A stretch of DNA of 64,000 nt from Irpex lacteus (GCA_001986395.2 MQVO02000003.1:1612001-1676000), one strand, 5' to 3'. Counted from the stretch's first letter, positions 12,378 to 25,460 are shown. Program-made: numbers and translations. The notes: generated by a model not told the origin, from the letters alone.

Positions 12378-14074
12378 ATGCCGGATTGGACAAGCATGAC
12401 AGAACTGGCTCTGGATGCCGGTACGCACTTATTCTATCCTCATAGGAGCTTGAGACTTACAAAAATATTTACATTTATCCAGATGCATTCGCAAAGCTCA
12501 TGCATGCGCTTGCCGGTGTATACTTGTGCGTTCACCGTCACAGCGATCGTGAAATATGTTATCTATATGCTGACATGGCGTGTTGGTGAACGATGCAGCT
12601 GGGAGTTTGTCACTTCGCTTGACTTTGACTGGTCGTTCATGACCGGAAAGAGAAAGTTTGCTTGGCCGATGGTAGGGTCAAAGATTCGTGTCATGATGGA
12701 TTGACATCTGACGAACGCCGTCATAGATATTCTATTTCTTAGACAGATACTTTTTGTTCTTTGCTATGATCGGAATGTAAGTTGATGCGCCTTCTGTATT
12801 TTCATAGAGAACGTGCTGATAACATTGGGTTATTGTATAGTCTCATCGCACTGGACGCTAAGACGTGAGAACGTTTTCCATCGCTGCAAAGGGATTCAAG
12901 TATGCTGACAAGGACTCAGGGAAATAAACTGTCAAGCATTGTACACCTTCGACCAGTTAGCGGGAGATGGAGCAGTCGGGCTTGCTAGCATCAACCTTGC
13001 TATTCGAACGTAAGCCGTCCTGACACTATTCTGGATAGAGTTCGCTGAAACCTGGCTTCTGTAGAATGGCTTTGTGGTCACAAGCTCTGTATATTGTCAT
13101 CCCGATTGTCATTATCATCATCGGACATTGGGTGCTCATCCTTCAAGGTAAGATTCTCGGAATCCACGGTCCTTAATGTGGGCTGACTATGCATTGTATC
13201 TCAATCCAGGTATCCTTCTAAAGGCTCAATGGATCCCTGGCCAAGGATGTGCCATCACACACACCAATACGACAATTCTCGCAGCTACCTTCATTTATTC
13301 CATGTGCTTCGATCTCATCATCCTCATCCTTACCTCCGTCAAGCTTCGCAAGCCTGGCGCACAACGCTCGCAGCTCATGAACATGTTGTTCAAGGACGGC
13401 CTGATTTACTTTTTCATTGCGTGAGCACTTGGTCTCTAGCGCGCTCGAACAGGGAGGACTGACAGTGTGGCGGACAGATTCATCGCAAACTTGATTGCGA
13501 CGGTGTTCATGGTGTTGAACCTCAACGCCATCATGAGTGTTGTCTTCAACGTCCCCGCTGCCATCGCATCCACGGTACGCTCGCTTCTTCCGCAAAGTAT
13601 CGGGGAAAACAACATCCTCATTCGATGGCCTTGTTTTCCCTTCCTCTACAGATCGTGGCATGCCGTGCGGTCCGACGTCTACAGAACTGGTCTAACAATG
13701 GCCCAGAAGTTTTGTAAGCGCTTTCTCATCTGAACAAACGGTGCAGTGAAGCTAAACATGGTTTGCTATGTAGCTCCTCCGGACCCGCGCATTCACAAAT
13801 TGCTTTCCGCTCCAATGCAAATGCTCAAGTAGCTAGCAGGAACCAGAACATCTCAGTACCACACGTGAGGAAGATATCTGATGGCGTACATGTCCAAGTA
13901 TGTCTATTTTACCCGTACAGACGATGTTGACTAATAAATTCGACGCTCCAGATGGACACCTTTGCGGTCACAGAAGGTGACCATGAGTCGGATATGACTA
14001 TCGAGCATAAGCGCAGGTCGGGTGACCTTGAGGATCCGGAAATCAGCGCCGATTTCAAGCGGCCACCCTACTAG
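12378..14074 (+). CDS. 7TM-like membrane protein of basidiomycete type (copy 2)
   Basis: Paralogue of the gene at 6742-8458. Spliced by eye it begins MPDWTSMTELALDA, followed by FAKLMHALAG, WEFVTSLDFDWSFMTGKRKF, IFYFLDRYFLFFAMIGI, INCQALYTFDQLAGDGA, MALWSQALYIVIPIVIIIIG, LLKAQWIPGQGCAITHTN, ILAATFIYSMCFDLIILILT, DGLIYFFIA, LIATVFMVLNLNAIM and VACRAVRRLQNWSNN. The soluble tail is SDGVHVQMDTFAV and then a charged end (KRRSGDLEDPE...KRPPY). The hydrophobic pattern suggests about seven membrane segments. Introns are short and GT-AG, one with a GTGCGT donor near 12524. The function is unknown. The two copies point away from each other across 3.9 kb, so they may descend from an inverted duplication. 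Confidence 0.82.
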
Positions 14075-14711
14075 AGTGGTTGGACGCCATCAAAACGCGA
14101 CGTATGTTGCACTGGGATAGCATGGTGGGAGGAGATGGGCACGGACCAAATGTACATATATCACCCGAGCTTTCTGGGAAATGACTCATGACTGATGATT
14201 TTCACGACAGAACATTCATTTGCATCGGGTTTCTGAGGACCTTACACACGCGGACGCACGCGCATATTACATTCTTTTCAAGCCGGCACATATATTCAAT
14301 CGTTTGCATATCAGGATTTGGAAAGTACGAAAGGATACCACTGACAAGATATACCAAACAATACGGACTTTGGCAGTACTGTCATTATTGTAGATGTGTC
14401 TAGTATGTGCACAGCCGTGCCAGTAGATTTCACGTATGTATACTCTACGGAAGTTGTTTATAGAATCAGCTTCTATGTCGCCTCTTCCAGCCGCGATTCG
14501 ACGACAGCCATAACTTCCTTATGTCCTTATGTCGGACGCTGTATACAGTACTGTGCAGATTTTGCCCATTACTTGAACCCAAGCTATATACAGAACACGG
14601 AGACAAGTGCAACTGTGAATACCATCTCGTATGCGTAGCCTGACCTGGCTCACAACGACTAGGCTAACACAAAACCTTACAACCACTGTCCGACTCCCCC
14701 ACCCATACACA
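14075..14711. other. Convergent intergenic region
   Basis: 637 bases between the 3' ends of the 7TM-like gene (+) and the esterase (-). It should contain both 3' UTRs. Low-complexity runs occur, but no repeat, RNA or gene was recognised. Confidence 0.6.
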
Positions 14712-17036
14712 CTACCCCCAAAACGACAACGGATAATTCAGGAAGTTGCACTGATCCTGGTCGCGGAACGCGGTCATAAAGCTCGATATCTGCAACTGTC
14801 TCACAGGCGACTTGTTAATATTCTGGCTCGTCACAGCGTCCCACTTGGGCTGAGATGCGAAGAGCTTCGCCGAGTCTGAGAATCCTCTAGCGGCGAGAAA
14901 TGCCGGATCAGGGTTTGGGTTGAATGTCCGGGCGAATGAAGTCCAGGTGTCGAGACTGAGCTGTGTGAATGGTAGGTCGTTTGCATCGCGGTAAGGGAGG
15001 TTGGAAGGGAGGGAACCGAAGACGTAGTAGAGCTCGCCGCTATGACATCTAGTATTTGAACGCAGGGAGGTGTTTAGTGAAGTCGATAATTCGAAGATGG
15101 AGCCACTTACTTGTAGTACTCGCCATCGGGATTGCCAGCCGGATGATCTGCATCGACAGGCGCATCACAGTGAGGTGCATTCGGATCGAAGCCGGGTGTC
15201 TGGTAACTCCTATTGAACTCGTAGAACCAAACATCCTTGAACAAGTTATGCTTTATGGCAGAAAATGCAGAAGCTTGATCTAGGCAACAGAAGAGTGCGT
15301 CCGTAGTAGCCCTTGCGGTTACGTTGAAGACGTTCTCCGTCGCATTGATAGCACCGTTGGCTACTGGGAAAAGCGTACTGTTCGCAATCACCGGAGGTAA
15401 TCCGACAGATTGGACTGCTGCCGCGACATCGCCATTTTTCTGCGATATGTTAGGCGGAGGCAGTAGAGGTAAACGTACGACGATACTTACTGGTGTAGAC
15501 ATGAAAGCAGCGCCGTCGTCACGCATGAGACCTATCATGGCATGCACATTAGCGATTTTGGCCGAGCCATCTAGAGGTAAGAATGGATGTTGAATGAACG
15601 TTCCGTCAACAACAAGGAACCTGCTGGTACGGTGAGGGAGGTGCAACGGTGTAGACACACACGCAACTTACCTCGCAACAGTCCCCATGTTGACTAGCGT
15701 GTTTGCGTCTACGTTCCTGAGGCAGGCGAGAGTCTCCGCGTTGGACTGCTTATTGCAGTTAGTCTGCTGCAATATATTGCGAGCTACAGCGGCAACCTCC
15801 TCGTCGATCGTGTAGTAGTTCGAATAGGTGGTACCGTACGCCGACCCAGCGAGATTGCTCATCTGAATTGCTGCGGCATATTTCCCAATCGCCTTAGGAG
15901 ACTGCAACAAGCCACGGACAGCGGCAGCACCTGCAGATTGCCCGAAGATCGTAATACGGCTAGGATCTCCGCCGAAAGCTGAAATATGTTGATTGACCCA
16001 GTCCAAAGCAGCAACAATATCGGCAAGCCCGAAGTTGCCGTTCGTTTTACCGTCACTTAGCGCGAGAAATCCCAGTGTCGAGAGACGGTAGTTGGTCGTG
16101 ACGAGAACGACATCGCCTCGAGAGACAAGGTTGCCTCCTTCGAACGTCGAGTCGGCACCAGTTCCACCGGTGAACGCTCCGCCGTGGATCCAGAACATCA
16201 CCGGCTTGAGGGCAGACTTCGAGGGTGATGTGGAATGAGGGATGAACGGAGTGACTATGTTCAGGAAGAGACAGTCCTCGCTCGTCCCAGTGCTCCCAGC
16301 TTGGACACACGCAGCTCCAAATTTCGTCGCGTTGATACTCTTAGGTCCACTATATGCAGCTGGGTACGTCCAACGGGCGGGAGGATTGGCGTACGGTATT
16401 CCATAGAACCGAAAGGCTCGCTGGTCGCGAAATCTTCGATATTATCTATGATTCAGTACCCTGAGCAGCAAAAATTATAGTGTGAGGGTGCCTTACCCGG
16501 TAACGGTAAGCCCCTGAGACGCCACCGAGATTTGATTTTGTGCTGTTGGCTCAGTTCCCAGAGCTGCACTCTGAGTACATAATGCGGGGAGGATCGCGCG
16601 GCAGGGTGATGCGCCCACAGAGCCGTCGGTGCTCACGGTGCGACAAGCTGAGCCTTCAGATGCAATCCAGAACTTTTGTCCTTCAGGGAAATGCTTTTGG
16701 TAGATTTGATACTGCAACAAATGTACGATGTCAGCACCGAGGACACTCGCATTACTTGGCAGCAGATTCTCGTGTAAGGTGGCGCATGCGCTTTGGGCTG
16801 TTGCACTATTGCTCCGCGTATTGAGCAGTAGCAGAGACTGGTGAGAGCTAGCGGTTGAACCTGAAATACCTGCTGTATCAGCTATGTTCTAATAGATGGC
16901 TGGTACACTCACGATCCAGGTCGTTAAACAGAAGAAGTGTGATGTCTGGCCTCGATACAACAGCTGCTTGGGTCGCGCTTTCTGCGCGTCCCACAAGGCC
17001 TGCCGCAAAAAGGAGGAGAGAACGCAGCACAGCCAT
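14712..17036 (-). CDS. Secreted type-B carboxylesterase / lipase
   Basis: An alpha/beta-hydrolase of the cholinesterase/Candida rugosa lipase family, which cleaves carboxylic esters, probably outside the cell. The start at 17036 gives a signal-peptide-like N-terminus (MAVLRSLLLFAAGLVGRAES). A Cys-containing N-terminal extension of about 140 residues precedes the usual entry motif FYGIPYANPP. Then come EDCLFLNIVTP, the oxyanion-hole segment WIHGGAFTGG, the nucleophile elbow ITIFGQSAGAAAV and the catalytic-His segment CHSGELYYVFG near the C-terminus. The acidic member of the triad lies in LMRDDGAAF, where most relatives have Glu and this protein has Asp. At least six introns are needed. The last exon ends NYPLSFWG and a TAG at 14712-14714. 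The physiological substrate cannot be told from the sequence. Confidence 0.9.
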
Positions 17037-17455
17037 CTCGAATTATGTGCAATCCTACAAGCCACAGCACCAGCATCTTATACGAAGAGCGACTCTAGCC
17101 AGTACGCTTCGACGTGGAATTCTGCGCCCTCGCCCGCCAGGTGACCGTCGTCATATGACCGTCGGACTGTACAGGGAAACGGGCCGTGAGATCGCAGAGG
17201 GAGGAAAAACCGTAGTTCCTGAAGTCATTGACTTCGCAGTTAGGAGGCGTCAAATTCAGGTCGAGGACGATGTGCGACGCTTGATATATAACGTACTGTA
17301 GTGCCTGTGTCGGTACGAGATTCACACCCCGAATCCGAGGAGAGCACACGTTCGCCGAGGATTCACCGCTGTCGCGAAGCACATGATATTTGAGGTTCAT
17401 GTACAGAAGCAACAAAGGAGATGATAGAGTCGACGGTAAGGAATTAAAGCATCGT
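17037..17455. other. Intergenic
   Basis: 419 bases between the esterase start and the end of the Rad2-like gene, both on the minus strand. It should carry the esterase promoter. No other feature was seen. Confidence 0.6.
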
Positions 17456-19586
17456 CTATAGTGAGGAAGGACTATCGTTGAAATAGTTACCATCCAACGA
17501 AGGGACGGTTGCGCATTGCTGCTCGTTTGCGAGTGCTTCCGACAGATCGTATTTGTGCATAACCTCGTCAACAGCGGCTTCGTCGACAGGCAATGGCGTC
17601 AGTTCATCAGTCGGCACTGGGGGGAGGGTTCGAAAGACAAGTCTGGCGACGGCGACCTGATGTAGATACGGCACAATAGGTAAACGTGGAGGATATTGTG
17701 TTTCGCGCTCGACAATTCGTTCAATGCTACCATGTTCCCGAATAAATTTCAACGCTCGTGCGGGACCGATGTTCTTGATTCTCTGGGAAAAGTCGGTGCC
17801 CAGTAACAGTGCGAAGTCGATAAACTGACGTTGATCTAGTTGAAGGTTTTTCCAAATGTCAACACCCGAAACGGTCACCAACGGCTCTGCTTTAGTTGAT
17901 GTTCCACGGATCAATGGTGCACCATACACAAGAACATCCTATTGATGAATTAGTCTCGACGGCGTGACATATCACCAAAATCTTACGGTGTCCTCGCTGG
18001 CGACATAATCAGCTTTCCCTTGGAGGACCATGGCCGCTGCTACCGCTTCTGCTTCATAAGGGCCATCCGTTTCTATGCATGGAATTCCCATCGCTCGCAG
18101 AATTTCTTTGCTTTGTTCGTAGGTAGCCGTCGTCGGTGCTTGAGTACGTCTTTCGTATGACTCCACGAGAATGGAACTCTTCTCAAGCAGTGACAGCGCT
18201 GCAGACTCAATAGCGTCTGGGGCCACGGAATCCACCTCGCAGAGATGCTGCCAGAAAGTCCCTCCGCATCCGTGAGCTCTTGCTGCGCTTTGGAGATTGT
18301 ATAGAAAGCTTGTCCATCTTCGGCTTCATCATCTGAGATCGGTGTCGGCAGCGAATCTGATCGTGAAATAGAGGCTAATTTCCCAAGACTGTCCTTGAAT
18401 GCAGTGTAGAGATTGGTTAAGACACTCTTAATGCTGCCTACAGAGAAGCTTGGCTGCTGAACGGGAGGCAGCTCAGTTTGCTGGCCCTCTTTAATGTCCA
18501 CGGGATCAGATACGTCTTCGCCCCCTGGAGTAGTGTGATCCGTAGGTGTAGCCAGCACGTCCTCATTCGCCCCGTGACCGGGATGTTCGAGACCCCTGCG
18601 CTGTATACCAAGTGGGTCAAGTTGACTGCCATCCTCAGCGGGATCAGGTACGTTCCCGCCCCCTGGAATATCATGTTCTGCAGGTATGGCCGGCACATCC
18701 TTATTCGCCCCTTGATCAGGGTGCTCGAGATCCCTGTCCCGTATTGCGAGTGGATTAAGGTGACTGCCGTCCTCAGCAAGAGTTTGAAGTGATTGTGCCG
18801 CAACGCCGACGCGATCATTGATTGTTTCCGGTGAGTTTGCTTCCTACAAGTGCCATAAACGTGAGCACGTGCACTGAATAGGTGTCAATGAAATGGAGAA
18901 ATATACTGGTGGTGGTGAAATGTCTTCTAACACAGACCATAACTCCGTGGAAGATCGTTCCGGGCTCGGTGCTGCTTGGGTAACGCTGGAAGCCTCTTGC
19001 AGGACTGAGCGAAGTTCTTCTGTCACAGCCATTTTTGCCTCTCCATTAAGACCGTTGAGAGCTTGAACCAATGGCAGTAATCTTCGTAGCCGTACAAGTC
19101 TCCGCTTCTCGAGAAAGCCCCGAGAGGCCATAGTCCTACGCGTCTCCCGTCTACGCTCTACCTGTAGTGGATTGAGAAACATGATAGAAACAACTATATG
19201 GCACGTACCTCCCTCTGCTTTGCTGCGTTCCTACCCTTGCCGTCGAAGATACAAATTGCAGTGACAGAAGATTCGTTGAGCTCTTGAATAATGCGGTACC
19301 ATCCAAGAACATGTCTGTAAGGATGTGGCGTCTGTGCAAAATGAAGGCGTTGAGTTATGAGGGTTCCGTCGCTATGAAGGAAAGTACGTGAAGCATTCGT
19401 GGCACCATCCAATTCAAGAGTTACTCACAATATAATCCTTTTGCCCTGGAGGTCCTTGAAACGATTTGGAAAGCTCTTAAATACATGTGGACTTTGCCAT
19501 GCTTCAGTACGCAAAATCGATAGGTGCCTTCCAGTTTTGACATACCAAGCTTTCTGTAGGAAAGGATTGAGACCGAGAACTCCCAT
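17456..19586 (-). CDS. XPG/Rad2-family structure-specific nuclease
   Basis: A FEN1/XPG-type nuclease with a split PIN-like fold. The first exon gives MGVLGLNPFLQKA, then DLQGKRIIFDGTLITQ (first metal-binding Asp), PHPYRHVLGWYRII and CIFDGKGR (second Asp). The I-region after a long spacer gives AMGIPCIETDGPYEAEAVAA with conserved Glu residues, ADYVASEDTDVLVYGAPL with conserved Asp, and LLLGTDFSQRIKNIGPARAL, the helix-hairpin-helix segment. All the acidic positions expected for two-metal catalysis are present. The spacer of roughly 300 residues between the N and I regions resembles XPG/Rad2 more than FEN1. I cannot say whether it is true Rad2 (nucleotide excision repair) or one of the related fungal PIN-like proteins. 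The protein is shorter than yeast Rad2 and lacks an obvious PCNA box. It ends at 17456. Confidence 0.85.
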
Positions 19587-20032
19587 AAAGAGTTATTGTG
19601 AGCTTCTTCGACACGTACCCTTGCTTGCAGGTACACGAAACCGCAGCGCAAGCCAGTCAACGTAGGTCAGCTATTGGCGGAAGGAAGTTGAGTTGATTGA
19701 CTTGGAACACGTATATAACGCAAGGAAGCGCACGGACACTACACTTCTATTGAAAGCTATCATCTCATACATTAGTTGTTGATATCATTTACTTACCTTT
19801 ACAATGTCCCTTATCACGGGTGCTGATACTCACCGTTGTCAGGCGTCTAATTCCTGAAACTACGTGAGCCACGTCGGTGTTGCTGATCCTATAACTTACC
19901 TTACAACAGCTGGGCATCCGACGTCCACCACACTCGCATCTGAGCCTCTCCTTGTCTCTGGGACCGTTACGGTACCGGGATTCACAAAATAAACGCGGCA
20001 GGGGGCATCAATCCAGTGGAATATCCTCCAAG
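19587..20032. promoter_or_regulatory. Divergent promoter region (nuclease / COPA)
   Basis: 446 bases between two diverging starts, at 19586 (-) and 20033 (+). It should drive the nuclease and the coatomer gene. The stretch 19801-19860 resembles a short leader exon with GT/AG boundaries, so COPA may have a spliced 5' UTR. No defined factor site is claimed. Confidence 0.5.
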
Positions 20033-23000
20033 ATGTCGGTCATGCTAACGAAATTCGAGTCGAAAAGCAATCGCGTGAAGGGTGCGCATATATCCGCGCA
20101 AAAGAGTAATGAGCGACGTATCTCACACTCTCGTTTCTAGGATTGGCTTTTCATCCGACACAACCTCTGCTAGCGGCATCCCTTCACAACGGCAGCGTGC
20201 AGTTATGGAACTATCGTATGGGGGTGCTCGTAGATAGATTCGAGGAACATGAAGGTGCGTGTGCTGCTAGTGTGTCATCCAAGATCTGTTGTTGACTCTC
20301 ATCAAGGCCTGTACGAGCTATTGCGATCCATCCGACCAGGGCGTTGCTCGCTACTGGAGGTGACGACTACAAGATCAAAGTCTGGGGTATGTCTGACCAT
20401 GCCCTGACCACATCGTTGGCTATAACTGACGCGGTATAGACATCCGACCTCAAAACAGACGTTGCTTATATACACTGCATGGCCACTTGGACTTTGTGCG
20501 AACGGTTCAGTTTCATCACGAGATGCCATGGATTGTACGTTGTTTGCACTTCGTTTACGACTACTGATACAAGTCCACAGCATACAGCTCTCGTGTTCAG
20601 ATGACCAAACCATTCGTATTTGGAACAGTACTTCCAGAAATTGTATCGCCATTCTCCCTGGACACTCTCACTACGTGATGTCAGCACAATTCCACCCCAA
20701 GGAGGATCTCATCGTTTCCGCCTCCCAGGACCAAACTGTTCGAGTGTGGGACATATCTGGTCTACGCAAGAACACTCCCAACAGCGCCCCAGGTACTTTC
20801 GACAGTTTTGACAACTTCTCAACTGTGAAGTACGTTCTTGAGGGCCACGACCGTGGAGTCAATTACGCAGCATTCCACCCCACACTACCGTTGATTGTCT
20901 CCGCATCGGACGATAGACAGATCAAGATATGGAGGATGAGCGAAACTAAGGCCTGGGAAGTCGACTCCTGCAGAGGTCACTTCAACAACGTCTCTACTGC
21001 GCTTTTCCATTCGAAGCACGAGTTGATTGTCTCTTGTGGAGAGGATAAGACCGTTCGTGTATGGGACCTGACGAAGAGGTCCGCGGTGCAGACATTCCGT
21101 AGGGAGCATGATCGCTTCTGGGTTCTTGCAGCGCATCCTGAACTGAACCTATTTGCCGCCGGTAAGTGTCGACTTGATTCCCGAAGGGTACTGTCGCTTA
21201 CATGGTAATGAACCTAAGGACACGATAACGGCCTCATCGTCTTTAAACTAGAGCGCGAGCGTCCCGCCTTTGCCGTACATGGCGATGTGGTCTACTATGT
21301 GCGGGACAAATACGTACGCTCTTATGACATCAACACTGGCTCGGATATCGGCCTCCTTAGCGTGCGCAAATTTGGTAGCCCCTACGTACCTCCTCGCACG
21401 TTGAGCTACAATCCCGCGGAGCGTGCGGTTGTTTTAACTATCTCGTCCGACAATGGTCTTTTCGAGTTGACTGCCTTGCCCAAAGACGCCGTCGGTGAGG
21501 TGAAGGACTCATCGACCGAGGGAAAGCGGGGGAGTGGTCAAGCTGCTATCTTCGTCGCGCGTAATCGTTTTGCTGTCTTGAATAAAACTAGTCAGGTGAG
21601 CCGGACTCAAGTTTCGAGAGACATCGCGACTGACCTTCATTTGTAGCTCATCGAAGTTCGTGACTTGTCCAACTCGGTTGTGAAGTCTATCAAGCCACCT
21701 GTACAAACAAACGACATCTTCTACGGTGGTACTGCCAGCCTCATCCTAAGCTCTCCCACCTCAGTCGTTCTTTACGACATCCAGCAGCAGAAAACTATCG
21801 CGGAAATCACTACACCACCGGTGAAGTACGTTGTCTGGAGTGCAGATGGTTCTCTAGTGGCCTGTTGAGCAAGCACAGTGCGTATGCTCGTCCTCACTAT
21901 GTCTTGCTTTCCGTTGTTAACTACTTCAACACAGCAATCACTATCGCCAACAAGAACTTCTCACAGCACACTCTTATCCACGAGACCATTCGCATCAAGT
22001 CGGGTGCTTGGGATGACGCAGGAGTTTTCGTCTACTCTACTCTCAATCATATCAAGTATTGTCTGGCCCAAGGGTGAGTTCTTATATCGAGACGATCCAA
22101 CCAACAGACACTTAAATCCACTCAGAGATCACGGCGTGATTTGTACTCTCGACAACCCTGTATATCTTACGCGCGTCAAGGGGAAGACCGTTCACTGCCT
22201 TGATCGATCGGCTCGTCCCAGGACTATCACTATCGACCCTACAGAATATCGGTTCAAACTTGCACTTTTACGGAATAATTATGAAGAAATGTTGTACATC
22301 ATTCGAACGTCGAACCTTCTTGGACAAAGCATCATAGCATATCTTCAGCAGAAAGGCTTCCCAGAGGTACAAGTCTCGGTTTTCAATCACGGTCTTGAAG
22401 GTCAACTCATGCGTTTGTCAGATTGCTCTGCATTTTGTGCAAGACAAAAACACTCGCTTCGATCTGGCTATCGAATGCGGGAACCTGGACGTTGCGCTAG
22501 AGACAGCGAGGACGATTGATCGACCAGAGTGCTGGGAACGTCTGGCACAACAAGCCTTGAAACAGGGTAACCATAAGGTACAGCACGTCATATCGCAGAC
22601 GTGGCAGTTTCTGATCTCGTCATCCAGATCGTCGAGAAGGCGTATCAACAGACGAAGAACTTTGACCGCCTTTCTTTCTTATATCTCGCCACAGGCAGCA
22701 CCGACAAGCTCTCTAAGATGCAGAAGATAGCTGATGCTCGCGGTGACCCTATGTCGCGATTCCATAATGCTCTCTATGCTGGAGATATTCTAGGCCGTAT
22801 CGCTGTGCTGAAGGATGTCGGCATGTGTACGTGCGGTCATATTTCATGCTTCGCCGTGCGCTAAAGCTTCAGCAGATCCTTTGGCCTATCTTACTGCCAA
22901 AACTAATGGGCTGGACGATATCGCACTGGAGATCCTCGAAGCTGCAGGATTGAGTGAAGCAGACGTCGATGACGTGCCTGTCTTTGGTACATCGACCTTG

Positions 23001-24411
23001 CGGCCACCCCCCGTCATCACGACAACTACCGACTCCAACTGGCCCTCAATATCGACAGGTGAAAGCTTCTTCGATCGTGCTCTTGCCAATGGTAATCTGG
23101 AGAACGGTGGCGATGTACCCTATGTCAATGGCCTTGACGCTTCCGGAGCTGCCGCATCCTCAGCTCTTGATGCGTGGGCTAAGGAAGAAGAAGACGAAGG
23201 TCTCGAGCCAGATGAAGACGGGTGGGATCTCGATGCTGGAGGAGAAGAAGCTCAAGAGGAGGCGGAAGAGGAAGCAGAAGTTGTCGAGGACGGTGACCTG
23301 GGAGCTGGTGCTAATGCGGGCGTCAGCGAAGTAGAGCTCTGGACGCGCAACTCACCTTTCGCTGGAGATCATATCGCGGCTGGCTCCTATGAGACCGCGA
23401 TGCAGGTTCGTCAACGTCTGAATGAGCATTTGGGTTCTTCTGAATGTTATCCATACAGCTGCTGCACCGTCAATTTGGCGTTGTCAATTTCGCCGAGCTC
23501 AAGCCACTGTTCCTCTCGACCTATCGTGCTGCCCATGCATACCTATCACCTTTCGCTTCCCTCCCTCCCTTGCAGCTTCATATCCGACGGAACCCCTCAG
23601 AATCAGCACCTAGTCGTGTTCTACCAGTGGCTGTGCGATCGCTGACCTCAGTTCGCTCAGAACTTTCTGACGGTTTCCGGGCCGTTTCGAGCAACAAGCT
23701 GCCTGAAGCTCAGACGGCTTTCCGTTCCGCCCTGCACTCCCTTCTCCTTGTGCCCGTCTCATCCGATACAGAAGCGAAAGAGGTGCGTTCATTCTATTCT
23801 CGTGTTTGCAACGAGTATTAAGACCTTCTGAATCAGTGGCGTGACACCGTTACATTAGCTCGCGAGTACCTTCTCGGTGTCTCCATAGAGCTAGAGCGAA
23901 GGCGCATTGCCCAAGCGGATCCCGATAATGTGCGCCGAAGTCTGGAGCTGGCCGCATATTTCACGCATTGCCATATGCAACCGCCCCACGTACAAATTGC
24001 TCTGCGTAGCGCTATCGGTGTATTCGCAAAGGCCAATAACCACGCTACTGCTGCCAAATTTGCCAGGCGGCTCCTCGAACTTAACCCGGATCCAAAGATC
24101 GTTGCACAGGTAGGTGCTAATGAAGTACACGCTGTCTGCTCCATGCTAATCCATAATACCTCCAGGCCCGGCAACGTATCGCTGCTGGAGACCGTAACCC
24201 TCGAAACGCAATTGAAATCTCATATGACGAGTTCACCGAGTTTGAAGTCTGCGCGGCCAGTTTCACTCCGATATACAAGGGCTCGCATGCAGAGCGCTGC
24301 CCATACACCAACGCGGCCTATCTTCCGGAGTACAAAGGCCAACTCGACCCTCTAACGCAACTGACCGAAATCGGTGCAGCCTCGTCAGGGCTCCCTGCAC
24401 CTAGGTCATGA
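20033..24411 (+). CDS. COPA: Coatomer subunit alpha (COPI)
   Basis: The alpha subunit of the COPI coat, which sorts cargo for Golgi-to-ER retrograde transport. The N-terminus [14 protein letters not shown] is the family signature; an in-frame Met at 20033 adds three residues. It is followed by seven WD40 repeats (for example [39 protein letters not shown]), a second propeller, an alpha-solenoid ([39 protein letters not shown]), an acidic linker at 23180-23300, and the C-terminal domain ending in [33 protein letters not shown] and APRS. Many introns are present. One coding block breaks: [10 protein letters not shown] must be followed by [14 protein letters not shown], but the sequence at 21858-21870 lacks one C and runs into TGA. 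Splicing cannot repair this. As the gene is essential in yeasts, an assembly error is the likely cause. Confidence 0.96.
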
Positions 24412-25460
24412 GCTCAGCATAGTACTGGACCTGGTCGTGTAGGCTTGATGGCAGAAGTTCGTGTGTATAGTGTTGAAGGTATTCGCTTTCCGAGGACTGT
24501 TGCAATAAATATGTTTCTCTCTTAGACCATATCTTGTGCGCATCGTATGGGCTTCTTATTGTCGCCCTGACAGAGGGACTTCTTGGCGGAGAAATGTGTC
24601 ACCAGAAGACTTGCTGCACGTTGCCCATACCTCGTCGTTGGCTATGGGTCTCTGTATCGACTAATTGCACTTCGTCGTGTGTGTGCCGCAGGTGGGTGTC
24701 ACAACGTCCTTGCATCTTCATGTTTTGCTGGGTTTGAGCCCTTTCGCAAGAATTTACCGAAACCTATGCTATGCCCGAACTGTTTTCGTATAAGGCTACG
24801 CTCAAAAACGATTACACCTCGTGTGAACGGTTTTCTTTGAATGTCATGCATCACTCTTTTGCTTCTCTTTTAGAGCTATACGATTGCAAGGGTCCTGTAC
24901 TTACTCTACTTATTAGCTACAAGGGTTTAACGTTTAATGTTTGTAATTACGTAATAAACTTCGATTACGGCGCCCAGGTTCAGTGCTGTTCAGTGGCACC
25001 TAGGCAGTCAGTGAGCATTTTATCAGCACAGGGCTCTCATGGAAGTACGCATCGAAAGACTCCTGAGATTGGAGTCGTCAAACTAGGCAATACGTCAACA
25101 ACATTGAATACCAACGGCATGTACTAAGTATCATAATCATCGGTATCAAGTTCGCGCTCAAGGATATTTGGCAGGCATATGTGGCACCGAACCAGTGCAA
25201 CTGCCATAGAACGTACGTAGTTGGGTCCCAAATTCTGCGAACTTAGAGTGGCACTGATTACAATCTACATAGCACAATGGCATCTTCTACTCCCAGGGCA
25301 GAACGTTCTTCGAAGTTTCCGGCCTACCTCGTGTTCTGTGGCGGCTGTGCTGGTATTTCCACTCTTAGAGCATGAGGCAAACGTGGGTAACGCCTTCATC
25401 CTGAGCTACCCGCCCTCAACAGGACTGCCCCGCCCACCAGCAGTCTGAACAACATCGTCG
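24412..25460. other. Intergenic, boundary of the accessory block
   Basis: About 1.05 kb between COPA and the first WW-like membrane gene. A 118-codon open frame at 24771-25127 has no recognisable motif and unremarkable composition, and was not accepted as a gene. Nothing else was seen. Confidence 0.5.

Noticed and set aside
6742..14074. Mating-type pheromone receptors
   Set aside because: Both genes look seven-pass, but none of the STE3-type blocks is visible, and the sequence pattern fits another basidiomycete family.
19363..19420. Alternative N-terminal segment LELDGATNASRTF in the Rad2-like nuclease
   Set aside because: It is an intron read in frame. Splicing from GTGAGT to CATAG gives IIFDGTLITQ, which matches the family and supplies the metal-binding Asp.
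24771..25127. 118-codon open frame downstream of COPA
   Set aside because: No motif, no splice context, and composition like the surrounding AT-rich intergenic DNA.
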